Counted from the first letter of the stretch, positions 43,138 to 51,808 are shown. The stretch: 64,000 nt of DNA from Clostridium grantii DSM 8605 (GCF_900129965.1 NZ_FQXM01000023.1:6188-70187); one strand, 5' to 3'. Notes: generated from the letters alone by a model not told the origin. Numbers and translations: made by a program.

Positions 43138-44022
43138 ATGGAGTTTATTAAATCAAAAACAATTATCTCCAATTTCAATGCTAATAGTTCATGGTTTGGA
43201 AATAATTATAATATGAATATTTATAAAGGTTGCTGTCATGGATGTATTTACTGTGACAGCCGAAGTGAGTGTTATAGAGTAGAGAATTTTGATGAAGTAA
43301 GAGGCAAGGAAAATGCCTTGACAATAATTGAAAGAGAACTTAAATCAAAACGTAAAACAGGAATAATTGGTACAGGCTCCATGAGCGACCCATACAATCC
43401 CTTTGAAAAAGAATATCTTTTAACAAGAGGAGCACTAAAGTTAATAAATAAACATGGTTTTGGGGTTTCTATTGTAACGAAAAGTGATTTGATTCTAAGG
43501 GATATAGATATACTTAAGAAAATAAAAAGCCATTCTCCTGTATTAGTTAAAATAACTATAACTACTTGCGATGATGAGTTGTGTAAAAAGGTAGAGCCTA
43601 ATGTTTCTTTATCATCAAAAAGGTTTCAAGGAATCAAGGAACTTTCAAAAGAAGGAATATTTGCAGGAGTATTACTTATGCCTGTATTGCCATTTTTAGA
43701 GGACGATGAAGAAAATATAAAAGGTATAGTAAAGTTAGCCCATGAAAGTGGAGCAAAATTCATTTATGGGGCCTTTGGAGTAACTTTAAGACAAAACCAA
43801 CGAGATTGGTATTATAAAAAGCTGGATGAACAGTTTCCGGGGCTGAAAGAAAAATATATAAAGCAATTTGGAAATGAATATAGTTGTGGTTCACCAAAAG
43901 CAGCATTTTTATGGAAAGTATTCAAAAGCGAATGCGAAAAAGTTGGAATGATTTATAAAATGCAAGATATAATTAAAGCATATAAGCAACCTTATGAGAA
44001 AAATCAACTTTCATTTTTTTAG
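43138..44022 (+). CDS. SPL-family (spore photoproduct lyase-like) radical SAM protein
   Basis: A 294-residue radical SAM protein with the cluster motif in KGCCHGCIYCDSRSECY (about residues 29-45). GTGSMSDPYNPFEKEYLLTRGAL and the VSIVTKSDLILRDIDIL segment are typical of the SPL-like group. It is shorter than true SplB (about 340) and similar paralogues are common in non-repair contexts, so DNA photolesion repair is possible but not established. Confidence 0.82.
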   Translation: MEFIKSKTIISNFNANSSWFGNNYNMNIYKGCCHGCIYCDSRSECYRVENFDEVRGKENALTIIERELKSKRKTGIIGTGSMSDPYNPFEKEYLLTRGALKLINKHGFGVSIVTKSDLILRDIDILKKIKSHSPVLVKITITTCDDELCKKVEPNVSLSSKRFQGIKELSKEGIFAGVLLMPVLPFLEDDEENIKGIVKLAHESGAKFIYGAFGVTLRQNQRDWYYKKLDEQFPGLKEKYIKQFGNEYSCGSPKAAFLWKVFKSECEKVGMIYKMQDIIKAYKQPYEKNQLSFF

Positions 44023-44060
44023 AATTGTTTAATAGAATCAAGTATTAAGGGAGGGTATTT

Positions 44061-44546
44061 ATGGCAGCTAAAGAAATTTTATTATTAGGAAATGAAAAAC
44101 TGTATAATAAATCTGAAGTTATAAAAGAGGAAGAGCTAAAGGATATAAAGTATATAGTAGAGGATTTGCATGATACTATGATGAATTTTCGTGAAAAATA
44201 CAATTGTGGTAGAGCTATAGCAGCACCACAAATAGGTGTATTTAAAAGGCTTATTTATATGAATGTGGATAAGCCCTATATATTTATAAATCCAACCCTT
44301 CAATTCATAGGGGATGAAACTATGGTAGTTATTGATGATTGCATGAGTTTTCCAGGACTTTTGGTTAAAGTAAATAGATATAAGAAATGCAATATACATT
44401 ATAAAGATATGGAGTGGAAAGATTGTGTTTTAGAATTAGAGGATGATTTATCAGAATTAATACAACATGAATATGATCACTTAGATGGCATATTAGCAGT
44501 TATGAGAGCTATTGATAATAAGTCTTTTAGTGTAAAAAACAGTTGA
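44061..44546 (+). CDS. divergent peptide deformylase homologue
   Basis: A 161-residue protein of the Def family, RBS gggaggg. Motif 1 is GRAIAAPQIG (canonical GxGxAAPQ), motif 2 is DDCMSFPG (canonical EGCLS), motif 3 is QHEYDHLDG (canonical). The metal ligands Cys and both His, and the catalytic Glu, are kept, but motif 1 and 2 residues differ from housekeeping Def. It also lacks the fmt neighbour, so it is probably a second, specialised deformylase. Confidence 0.8.
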   Translation: MAAKEILLLGNEKLYNKSEVIKEEELKDIKYIVEDLHDTMMNFREKYNCGRAIAAPQIGVFKRLIYMNVDKPYIFINPTLQFIGDETMVVIDDCMSFPGLLVKVNRYKKCNIHYKDMEWKDCVLELEDDLSELIQHEYDHLDGILAVMRAIDNKSFSVKNS

Positions 44547-44612
44547 CGATTTACAATTGACAGAACGAAAGGTTTCCATTACTGTCAACTGTACACTGTT
44601 AATTGTCAACTG
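44540..44612. repeat. nested inverted repeat, MITE-like intergenic element
   Basis: Outer arms CAGTTGAC (44540-44547) and GTCAACTG (44605-44612) and inner arms TTGACAG (44557-44563) and CTGTCAA (44582-44588), with further AATTGTCAAC-type repeats between. It overlaps the last codons of the deformylase gene. Such TTGACA/TGTCAA-rich blocks resemble small dispersed elements of Firmicute genomes; copy number cannot be seen here. Confidence 0.6.
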
Positions 44613-44632
44613 AAAGCTAGCTATAGTTTGTT

Positions 44633-44869
44633 TTATGAGCAGCAACCACAACCACTACATTTATGATCGCTAGATCCTTCAGGATATTCTATAGCTTGTA
44701 CAGGACAAACCATGGAACAAGCCCTACATCCATCCACACAGTTTTCAGCATTAACTGCAAAAGGAGTGGTTTTTGCTTTATCATATACATCATGCTCACA
44801 AATCTCAATGCAAGCTCCGCACTTTTCGCATAAAGAATAATCAACTATTGGATACCAAGTTTGAGACAT
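44633..44869 (-). CDS. small 2[4Fe-4S] ferredoxin
   Basis: A 78-residue protein; ATG at 44869 after ctggagg. Two cluster motifs (CEKCGACIEICEHDVY and CRACSMVCPVQAIEYP) are separated by a CVDGCRAC segment, and a Cys-rich tail (CSGCGCCS) adds five more Cys. The tail is unusual for a simple electron carrier and may bind another metal. Single gene. Confidence 0.88.
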   Translation of the reverse strand: MSQTWYPIVDYSLCEKCGACIEICEHDVYDKAKTTPFAVNAENCVDGCRACSMVCPVQAIEYPEGSSDHKCSGCGCCS

Positions 44870-45032
44870 ATATTTTTCCTCCAGATTTTTGTGTTTAAAG
44901 TATAGCAAATAATTAAATTTTAATTGCTTTATATATTATAAACTAAAAACAGTATTCATTCCATATGTTTTTCGCAAAGCATATAGTAAAAAGCTATGAG
45001 ATTATATACAAACAAAATTATTATTTTCTATG

Positions 45033-45137
45033 ATGAAAGGCATGACAAAAGGTTTTGAAGATGGACATATTGATAAAGAATATTGGAGAAAAATGGGTTG
45101 GTATGATAATGTAAAACCATATAAATTTATGAAATAG
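45033..45137 (+). pseudogene. C-terminal gene remnant
   Basis: A 34-codon frame (MKGMTKGFEDGHIDKEYW, then RKMGWYDNVKPYKFM) without a ribosome site. The same register is open upstream of one TGA (44997) back to about 44952, reading IPYVFRKAYSKKL. This looks like the tail of a decayed gene, possibly a flavoprotein or reductase, but the family is not certain. Confidence 0.4.
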
Positions 45138-45146
45138 GTGATAAAA

Positions 45147-45683
45147 ATGAATAAAAATTATATTTTAAAAGATGGGAAAGAATATTCTATAAGAGCTGGA
45201 ATACCTGAGGACTCAAGTGAAATGATAGAATACATAAATACCATAGCAGAAGAGTCAGATAATTTAACTTTTGGACATGGAGAGTTTCATACTACAATTG
45301 AAGAAGAACAAAATTTTATTCAGAATGTAAATAAAACTGAGAATAAGCTTTTTATTATAGCGGTAATTGATGGCAAAATAATAGGTAATTTGCATTTTAC
45401 AGCAGGTAATAGGCCGAGAATTGCGCATACAGGCGAATTTGGCGTAAGCGTTCTTAAGAAGTACTGGGGTAATGGAATAGCACTTGAACTTATTAAATAT
45501 TTGATAGAATGGGCTAAGTCGGGAGCTGTTGTAACTAAAATTAACTTGAGAGTAAAAGAAGATAATAATAAAGCTATTAAATTATATAAAAGATTAGGAT
45601 TTAAGGAAGAGGGAGTAGTTACTAGAGAATTCTGTATCAATGGAGAGTATTTTAGTTCATATCATATGGGATTAGAAATATAG
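45147..45683 (+). CDS. GNAT-family N-acetyltransferase
   Basis: A 178-residue acetyltransferase; ATG at 45147 after aggtg (a GTG at 45138 overlaps that site). The acetyl-CoA loop is in HTGEFGVSVLKKYWGNGIALELIKYLIEWA, and the C-terminal NLRVKEDNNKAIKLYKRLGFKEEG is characteristic. Acceptor unknown. Confidence 0.9.
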   Translation: MNKNYILKDGKEYSIRAGIPEDSSEMIEYINTIAEESDNLTFGHGEFHTTIEEEQNFIQNVNKTENKLFIIAVIDGKIIGNLHFTAGNRPRIAHTGEFGVSVLKKYWGNGIALELIKYLIEWAKSGAVVTKINLRVKEDNNKAIKLYKRLGFKEEGVVTREFCINGEYFSSYHMGLEI

Positions 45684-45728
45684 GCAATATATTATTAGAA
45701 TTAAAACAAAATTCATTTTGTGGTATAA

Positions 45729-45755
45729 TATAGGGATTCCACTATGAAACTTATA
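45729..45755 (+). repeat. 27-base intergenic repeat, copy 1
   Basis: Begins TATAGGGAT and ends GAAACTTATA; 24 of 27 bases match copy 2 at 61568-61594. It starts inside the probable -10 (TATAAT, 45724-45729) of nadD, so it would form the start of the nadD transcript. Downstream both copies run into TTAAA and an A-rich AAAAAAAG stretch. Confidence 0.6.
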
Positions 45756-45800
45756 AAGACAAAGATTACTTAAACCTGAAAAAAAGGAATGATATCTACA

Positions 45801-46403
45801 ATGAAGAAAAAAGGTATATTAGGAGGAACGTTTGACCCTATTCATAATGGACATATTCATATTGCTTATGAAGCTATGTATAGGTTGGATTTAGATAGTA
45901 TTTTATTTATACCTTCAGGTAATCCTCCGCATAAACGTGAAAAAGAGGTAACTGAGGCTTCTATAAGATTATCACTTGTAGAAAAAGCTATTGAAAAAGA
46001 AAAAAAGTTTTCCGTTAGCGATTATGAAATTAAGAATGAAGGATATAGTTATACATACAAAACTCTTAAACATTTTAAAGCAGAAGAACCTTTAACGGAA
46101 TGGTATTTTATAACAGGTGCGGATTGCTTAATAGAGCTAGACTCTTGGAAAAATGTTGAAGGTATTTTTGAGAATTCCAAGTTTGTAGTTTTTACAAGAT
46201 CAGGATATAAAAAAGAAGAATTATTAACACAAAAAAACTTAGTTGAAAGAAAATATGATAAAGAAATTATTTTTTTGGATCTTCCAATAATTGATATATC
46301 CTCTACCAGTATAAGAGAAAAAATAAGTGAGGGTAAAGAAGTATCTTATTTATTGCCTTGGAATTTACAAAAGGAAATTAAAAAATTAGAATTATATAAA
46401 TAG
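45801..46403 (+). CDS. nadD: nicotinate-nucleotide adenylyltransferase
   Basis: NAD synthesis enzyme of 200 residues; ATG at 45801 preferred because the ATG at 45789 abuts the ribosome site. GILGGTFDPIHNGHIHIAYEA carries the nucleotidyl-transferase HxGH motif, IPSGNPPHKR the nicotinate loop, and the C-terminal SSTSIREKI the ISSTxxR motif. Followed by yqeK, a conserved pairing. Confidence 0.96.
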   Translation: MKKKGILGGTFDPIHNGHIHIAYEAMYRLDLDSILFIPSGNPPHKREKEVTEASIRLSLVEKAIEKEKKFSVSDYEIKNEGYSYTYKTLKHFKAEEPLTEWYFITGADCLIELDSWKNVEGIFENSKFVVFTRSGYKKEELLTQKNLVERKYDKEIIFLDLPIIDISSTSIREKISEGKEVSYLLPWNLQKEIKKLELYK

Positions 46404-46420
46404 ATTAGTAGGTGAAGATT

Positions 46421-47002
46421 ATGTGGAGTGAAGATAAAATCACAGAATATATTAAAAGTGAATTAAAAAAACAAAGATACGACCACAGTTTAAGGGTTAA
46501 AGATACTGCTATTAGCCTTGCAAAAAAATATGGGGTAGACGAGAAAAAAGCTTCTATTGCTGCTTTGGTACATGATTGTGCTAAATATTTAGATTATGAA
46601 ATTTTAATTAAACATAGCAAAGAATGGGGTTATAAAATTGATTCTGTTTCTAAAGCAAATCCATCCTTATTACATGGTGTGGCCGCGGCAAATATAGCTA
46701 AAAAGAAAATGGGCATTGAGGATGAAGATATTTTAAATGCAATTATTTATCATACAACAGGTAGAAAAAATATGAGCAAGTTAGAAAAAATAATCTACCT
46801 TGCGGATTATATTGAACCAGGAAGAAAATTTCCAACTATAGAGCTGCTTAGGGAAAAAACTTATAATAATTTAGATGAAGGATTATTATTTAGTTTTGAT
46901 AATAGCATTAAATTTATTATTGATAGAGGCCAATTAATTCATAAGGATACTATTAATGCAAGGAATGATTTAATAGTGAAACTAGGAAGAAATATAATCT
47001 AG
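46421..47002 (+). CDS. yqeK: YqeK-type HD-domain hydrolase
   Basis: A 193-residue HD-superfamily metallohydrolase; ATG at 46421 after aggtgaag. HSLRVKDTAISLAKKYG, the HD pair in ALVHDCAKYL and the late DYIEPGRKFP match YqeK, which in Firmicutes hydrolyses diadenosine tetraphosphate. rsfS, which often follows, is absent here. Confidence 0.93.
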   Translation: MWSEDKITEYIKSELKKQRYDHSLRVKDTAISLAKKYGVDEKKASIAALVHDCAKYLDYEILIKHSKEWGYKIDSVSKANPSLLHGVAAANIAKKKMGIEDEDILNAIIYHTTGRKNMSKLEKIIYLADYIEPGRKFPTIELLREKTYNNLDEGLLFSFDNSIKFIIDRGQLIHKDTINARNDLIVKLGRNII

Positions 47003-47097
47003 CAAACTTTATTTTCTTGGAGTATAATAGGTTATATAGTAGTTAATCATTTACAATCAACAATAAATATATTATAAACATACTTTAGGAGGTTATT

Positions 47098-47481
47098 ATG
47101 AATAAAGAAATTATTACTACAGAAAAAGCACCAGCGGCATTAGGACCATACTCACAAGCAGTAAAAGTAGGTAATTTACTATTTACATCAGGTCAAATTC
47201 CTATAGATCCAGCTACAGGCGATTATTTAAATGATACTATAGAAATGGCTGCAGAAAGAGTTTTTTTGAACTTAAAAGCTGTTTTAGATGAAGCAGGAAC
47301 TTCTTTTGATAATGTTATTAAAACAACAGTATTTTTAAAGGATTTAAATGATTTTGTTCCTTTTAATGAAGTTTATGCAAAATTCTTTACTGAAAATCAA
47401 CCAGCTAGATCATGTGTTCAAGTTGCTAAATTACCTAAGGATGCATTAGTTGAAATAGAATTGGTTGCAATAGTTGAATAG
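47098..47481 (+). CDS. ridA: RidA-family enamine/imine deaminase
   Basis: A 127-residue protein, RBS aggagg. TTEKAPAALGPYSQAVKVGNLLFTSGQIP and the Arg-bearing PARSCVQVAKLPKDALVEIE (with the deaminase Arg) are canonical. It hydrolyses reactive enamines formed by PLP enzymes. Its stop codon overlaps the next gene. Confidence 0.95.
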   Translation: MNKEIITTEKAPAALGPYSQAVKVGNLLFTSGQIPIDPATGDYLNDTIEMAAERVFLNLKAVLDEAGTSFDNVIKTTVFLKDLNDFVPFNEVYAKFFTENQPARSCVQVAKLPKDALVEIELVAIVE

Positions 47482-48382
47482 TTTTATTAATGTAAAAGTT
47501 GATTCAAAGTATGATGGCTATAAGTTACAAGTGTTTATGCGAGAAGTATTAGATTTCTCTAGTAGATTTTGTACAAAATCTACTAGAGAAGGAAGAGTTA
47601 AGATAAATAATGGCAAAGCAACTTTATATACTAAGTTATTTGAAGGAGACACAGTTTCAATAGATTTGCCAGAAGAAGATAAAAGTATTATAGAACCAGA
47701 CAAAATTGATTTAAATATTCTTTATGAAGACGATTTATATATTGCTGTTGAGAAAAAACCATTTATGGTGGTGCATCCAACACTAAAGTGTCCAAGAGAA
47801 ACCTTACTTAATGGGATAGCTTATTATTTTAATGAAAAAGGTATAAAAACTATGCCTAGGTTGGTAAGTAGACTTGATAGAGATACTTCTGGGGTTATAG
47901 TAATTGCCAAGAATTCTTTTGCTCATATGAAACTAGCAAAAGCAATGGAGAATAAATCATTTAAAAAAGAATATATTGCAATTGTGCATGGAGCATTAAT
48001 TAAATCGAAAGAAATAATTGATAAACCAATTGGCAAAAATGAAGATGGTATCAAGAGAATAATAGATGAGAATGGCAAGAAAAGTGTTACCGAATATAAC
48101 TTGGTTTCTAAAAATGAAAAAGCTTCTTTAGTTAAACTTAACCTTATTACGGGGAGAACACATCAAATAAGGCTTCATATGAGTAGTGTGGGTCATCCAT
48201 TGTATGGAGATAGTTTGTATGGTGAAGAAGAACCAGAATTTATAGATAGACAAGCTTTACATGCTTATTATGTTAATTTTCCTCATCCTTTAGAAAATAG
48301 GATTGTGGAAATTAAATGCCAGATTCCAAATGATATGAAAAATTTAATTGAAAAATTAGAATTAGAAAAAGCACCGTTATAA
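47474..48382 (+). CDS. RluA-family pseudouridine synthase
   Basis: A 302-residue RNA pseudouridine synthase, TTG start overlapping the ridA stop. An S4-like N-terminal domain, then SRLDRDTSGVIVIAKNSFA with the catalytic Asp (near residue 136), and LITGRTHQIRLHMSSVGHPLYGD. Several RluA paralogues exist in Firmicutes; the target base cannot be read. Confidence 0.92.
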   Translation: MNSFINVKVDSKYDGYKLQVFMREVLDFSSRFCTKSTREGRVKINNGKATLYTKLFEGDTVSIDLPEEDKSIIEPDKIDLNILYEDDLYIAVEKKPFMVVHPTLKCPRETLLNGIAYYFNEKGIKTMPRLVSRLDRDTSGVIVIAKNSFAHMKLAKAMENKSFKKEYIAIVHGALIKSKEIIDKPIGKNEDGIKRIIDENGKKSVTEYNLVSKNEKASLVKLNLITGRTHQIRLHMSSVGHPLYGDSLYGEEEPEFIDRQALHAYYVNFPHPLENRIVEIKCQIPNDMKNLIEKLELEKAPL

Positions 48383-48398
48383 GTAAAGGTGCTTTTTC
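48365..48398. terminator. bidirectional terminator
   Basis: GAAAAAGCACC (48365-48375) pairs with GGTGCTTTTTC (48388-48398); T-rich on both sides. Lies between the convergent synthase and carboxypeptidase genes. Confidence 0.85.
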
Positions 48399-48406
48399 TT
48401 ATTTTT

Positions 48407-49720
48407 TTATTTTTTATAGTATCTTTGAAAGTACATATTTTTTTTCATAGTCTCTAGTTTTCTTTTTTTTCTTTTTTTATCAATAATAACTTTTCTAGTT
48501 CTAAGCAACACAACTAAGATTAATAAAACAATACCAACATATTTTAAAACTGACATAAAAATATTTGTGGAATTTTCTTTTTTACTTTCTTCTGAATCAT
48601 TTTTTTGAAAAATAGAGGAATTGAAAGTATAATCTTCTTCTGCACAAATATCAAGCTCTCCTAGACTTTCTTCTCCTAAGAGAATCTGTCCTTTGAGAAT
48701 TAAATCACCTTTTTTAAAAGATTGTTGAGATATGTCTTTATCCAGTATTTTCAAGGTTGGTACATCAGTTGAACTATTATCTTTTAAATAATTAAAATCT
48801 GTAGCAGCAGCAATTGGAATTGAGATTTCGTTTGATACACTGTAAGTACCTAATGAATCATCTTGTTTTATAAATGTGGCAAGAGAAAAATTATCAAAAC
48901 CCCAATCAAAAAGAGATCTTACATCATCCCAATATGTATGAGCTGAGTCGTGTAATAAAACGGCTATTAATCGAACCCCATCTCTTTCGGCAACAGCAAC
49001 AAATGAATGCATTGATTCTACGGTGTAACCAGTTTTACCAGCTAAAGCATCTGCGTAGTAATATTTATCACTAGATTGAATCAGTCTATTCTTATTCCAA
49101 ATAGGACGTTGTTCTGTTTGCTTATTTGTAGGTTCAATATAATACATTGGTGTTTTTGCTATTTCTATGTATTCAGGGTGTGAAGAAAGCTCTTTTAATA
49201 TAAGAGCTAAATCATGAGCTGATGTTCTATGATTTTCATCATAAAGCCCATGGGGATTAACAAAGTTTGTATTTGTGCATCCTAGTTCTTTTGCTCTTTC
49301 ATTCATAAGTGTTGCAAATTCTTCAGTAGAGCCTGAAATATGCTCAGCAATTGCTTCCGCTGCATCGTTTGCAGATTGCAGCATAAGAGCATAAAGTAAA
49401 TCTTTCATTGTAAATTTTTCGTCTTCTTCTATGTATATTTTACTTCCGTCTGCAAAAGGAGCTGTTTTGCTCACTACTACTTCATCATCTAAGTTGCTTT
49501 TTTCTAAAGCCAACAAAGCCGTCATGATTTTTGTTGTTGAAGCGGGCGGATATTGGGTATCCATATTTTTAGAATAAATAATAGTTCCAGAGTTTGCATC
49601 CATTAAAACAACACCATCAGCGGATGCTGGGGGAGGCTCAGTGCCTGCTGCAAGTATAGTTGTTGCTAACATATTAATAACAAGAATTAAAGTCAAAATA
49701 AATTTTATAGATTTTCGCAT
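48407..49720 (-). CDS. D-alanyl-D-alanine carboxypeptidase (DacA type)
   Basis: Low-molecular-weight PBP of 437 residues; ATG at 49720 after aggaggt. Signal peptide (about 1-25), then SxxK in PPASTTKIMTA (near residue 65), SxN in LQSANDAAE and KTG in LAGKTGYTVES. A DacA-type C-terminal beta domain and, unusually, a membrane helix plus basic tail (VLLILVVLLRTRKVIIDKKR) anchor it. It trims peptidoglycan stem peptides; a sporulation paralogue (DacB/DacF) is also possible. Confidence 0.93.
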   Translation of the reverse strand: MRKSIKFILTLILVINMLATTILAAGTEPPPASADGVVLMDANSGTIIYSKNMDTQYPPASTTKIMTALLALEKSNLDDEVVVSKTAPFADGSKIYIEEDEKFTMKDLLYALMLQSANDAAEAIAEHISGSTEEFATLMNERAKELGCTNTNFVNPHGLYDENHRTSAHDLALILKELSSHPEYIEIAKTPMYYIEPTNKQTEQRPIWNKNRLIQSSDKYYYADALAGKTGYTVESMHSFVAVAERDGVRLIAVLLHDSAHTYWDDVRSLFDWGFDNFSLATFIKQDDSLGTYSVSNEISIPIAAATDFNYLKDNSSTDVPTLKILDKDISQQSFKKGDLILKGQILLGEESLGELDICAEEDYTFNSSIFQKNDSEESKKENSTNIFMSVLKYVGIVLLILVVLLRTRKVIIDKKRKKRKLETMKKNMYFQRYYKK

Positions 49721-49864
49721 ATAATACCTCCTAGCCATTATGGTATAAGTATATCAAAAAAAACTTGTTTTATCAAAACCATTTTGAAAAATTCAGTTTA
49801 TTATATGAAAAAAATGTTAATAATTACTAAGGAATGGTAAAATATCTGTAGGAGTTGTCGTTAA

Positions 49865-50584
49865 ATGGATAAAAACAAAACAATTGGTTCCATAGTTATA
49901 GGAATTATATTTACTATATTTTTAGTTGTAGGCTATTTTATAACAAATAGTGAAGCTCCAAGTTATAAAAAAGAGAATATTAATAACGAAGACATATTTC
50001 AAGAAGAACAAACAGAAAATATACAAATAAACGATACTATTAATGAAGAAATAATTGTGGATAATTCAAACAAAATTAATAATGAAGAAAATTTTAATCA
50101 AATTGTTGTAGAAATTAAAGGGTGTGTTAATAATCCAAATGTATACACAATAAAAGAAGGAAGTAGACTTTATGATTTAGTTCAAATGGCAGGAGGTTTT
50201 CAGCCTTCAGCATATACAAAAAATCTTCATTTGGCAGAAAAATTATATGATGAAGAAACTATAATTGTATATTCTTCAGAAGAAGCAAAATCTATGGGTG
50301 ATGATTTGGTTAGTATATTCACCAATAGTACTTCCGTAAATGAAAATAATGTACAGATTACAGGGGGAAGTACCAAAACATCTGAATCAAATCTGATAAA
50401 TATAAATACTGCAGACAAAACATCATTAATAACTTTAAAAGGAATCGGAGAAGTAACAGCTGATAAAATAATCGAATATAGACAACAAAATGGATTATTT
50501 AAAAGTATTGAAGATATAAAAAATGTTAGTGGAATAGGAGATAAAACTTTTTTGGAGTTTAAGGATGATATTTGTGTTAAATAA
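49865..50584 (+). CDS. comEA: ComEA-type DNA-binding competence protein
   Basis: A 239-residue membrane-anchored protein. One N-terminal helix (about 8-25), an acidic linker, an SLBB domain (IKGCVNNPNVYTIKEGSRLYDLVQMAGGF, about 82-125) and a C-terminal helix-hairpin-helix (INTADKTSLITLKGIGEVTADKIIEY, about 178-238). This is the order of ComEA, receptor for incoming DNA. No comEB or comEC follows; selD is the next gene. Confidence 0.93.
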   Translation: MDKNKTIGSIVIGIIFTIFLVVGYFITNSEAPSYKKENINNEDIFQEEQTENIQINDTINEEIIVDNSNKINNEENFNQIVVEIKGCVNNPNVYTIKEGSRLYDLVQMAGGFQPSAYTKNLHLAEKLYDEETIIVYSSEEAKSMGDDLVSIFTNSTSVNENNVQITGGSTKTSESNLININTADKTSLITLKGIGEVTADKIIEYRQQNGLFKSIEDIKNVSGIGDKTFLEFKDDICVK

Positions 50585-50761
50585 TTTGATGAAAGATAAA
50601 GGTGAAAGATGAAGTGATTAGGGTTTAGTTGGTTAGGCATTAGAAGAATTAAATTTAGTTAATGGACTTTTATGAAAACTTGTAATAAAATGATATACAT
50701 AATGTAAGAAAAATTTGTATTATTTCAAAGCATTAATGTTTTTTGTAAAGGAGGAAATCAA

Positions 50762-51808
50762 GTGAATTTAAAGCCTATGAAATATAAAAGATTAACTGAA
50801 ATGACTAAAAAAGCTGGCTGAGCGGCTAAAATAGGGCCGGGGGCTCTTTCAGAAATTTTGAGTAAACTTCCTAAAATGGAAGATAAAAATTTAATGGTTG
50901 GCATTGAAACCAGCGATGATGCAGCGGTATATAAGTTAAGTGATGAAATAGCAATAATTCAAACTTTAGACTTTTTTACTCCGGTAGTGGATGATCCATA
51001 TATATTTGGTCAAGTGGCAGCAGCTAATGCACTAAGCGATGTATATGCTATGGGAGGAAAACCTACAGTTGCATTAAATATAGTAGGATTTCCTAATTGT
51101 TTATCTATAGATATATTAGGAGAAATACTAAGAGGTGGAGCAGACAAAGTCCTAGAAGCTGGAGCTGTTGTTGTTGGGGGACATTCGGTTGAAGACAATG
51201 AGCCTAAGTATGGGTTGTCAGTAACAGGAATAGTTCATCCAGATAAGGTAATGAAGAATTATGGAGCTAAAGAAGGAGATTTAATTATTCTTACAAAGCC
51301 ATTGGGAACAGGCATAGTAAATACAGCAATAAAAAAAGAAAAAGCATCTAAGGAAGCATATAATAATACTGTTGAAGTTATGACAACATTGAATAAATAT
51401 GCAGGGGAAATTATGATTAAATACAAGGTTAATGCTTGTACTGATGTAACAGGTTTTGGACTTATGGGGCATGCTTACGAAATGGCCTCAGCTTCAAACC
51501 TTACTTTAGAATTAAATAAAGATAAAATACCTTATATTAAAGAAGCAAAAGAATATGCAAAGATGAAACTTGTTCCTGGTGGAACCTTCAAAAATAAGGA
51601 ATACCTAAGTGGTAAGTATGAACTGGAAAATGTTGAGGAGTGGTTGGAACATATTATATTTGATCCTCAAACATCAGGGGGGTTATTAATAGCACTAAGA
51701 AAACATGAAGCAGAAAAAATGTTACAAGAATTAAATGAACTTTCTTTAAAATCTCAAATAATCGGCGAATTTAAAAAGAAAGAAGATAAACCTTTAATAG
51801 TAAGATAA
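50762..51808 (+). CDS. selD: selenide, water dikinase, selenocysteine-containing (in-frame TGA)
   Basis: Makes selenophosphate from selenide and ATP. Codon 20 (50819-50821) is TGA, read as selenocysteine: LTEMTKKAG-U-AAKIGPGALS aligns with the GAGCGCKI active site of SelD, Sec replacing the catalytic Cys and the conserved Lys following. GTG at 50762 has a perfect AAAGGAGG seven bases before. A plain frame starting at the TTG at 50858 would lose the active site. The rest (ETSDDAAVY, AAANALSDVYAMGGKP, GGHSVEDNEPKYGLSVTG, DVTGFGLMGHAYEM) is canonical; 348 residues. Confidence 0.95.
50833..50847 (+). promoter_or_regulatory. bacterial SECIS-like hairpin in selD
   Basis: AGGGCC (50833-50838), GGG loop, GGCTCT (50842-50847): a 6-bp stem beginning eleven bases after the TGA. 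Distance and G-rich loop fit the element that SelB recognises to insert selenocysteine. The GC-rich patch stands out from the AT-rich gene. Confidence 0.65.

Noticed and set aside
44997..44999. TGA within the remnant at 44952-45137 as a selenocysteine codon
   Set aside because: No start, no hairpin of the right kind and no recognisable redox motif around it; decay is simpler.
50585..50640. Purine-rich direct repeat (gatgaaagat, gtgaaagatgaag) after comEA
   Set aside because: Short, imperfect and of simple composition; no sign of function.
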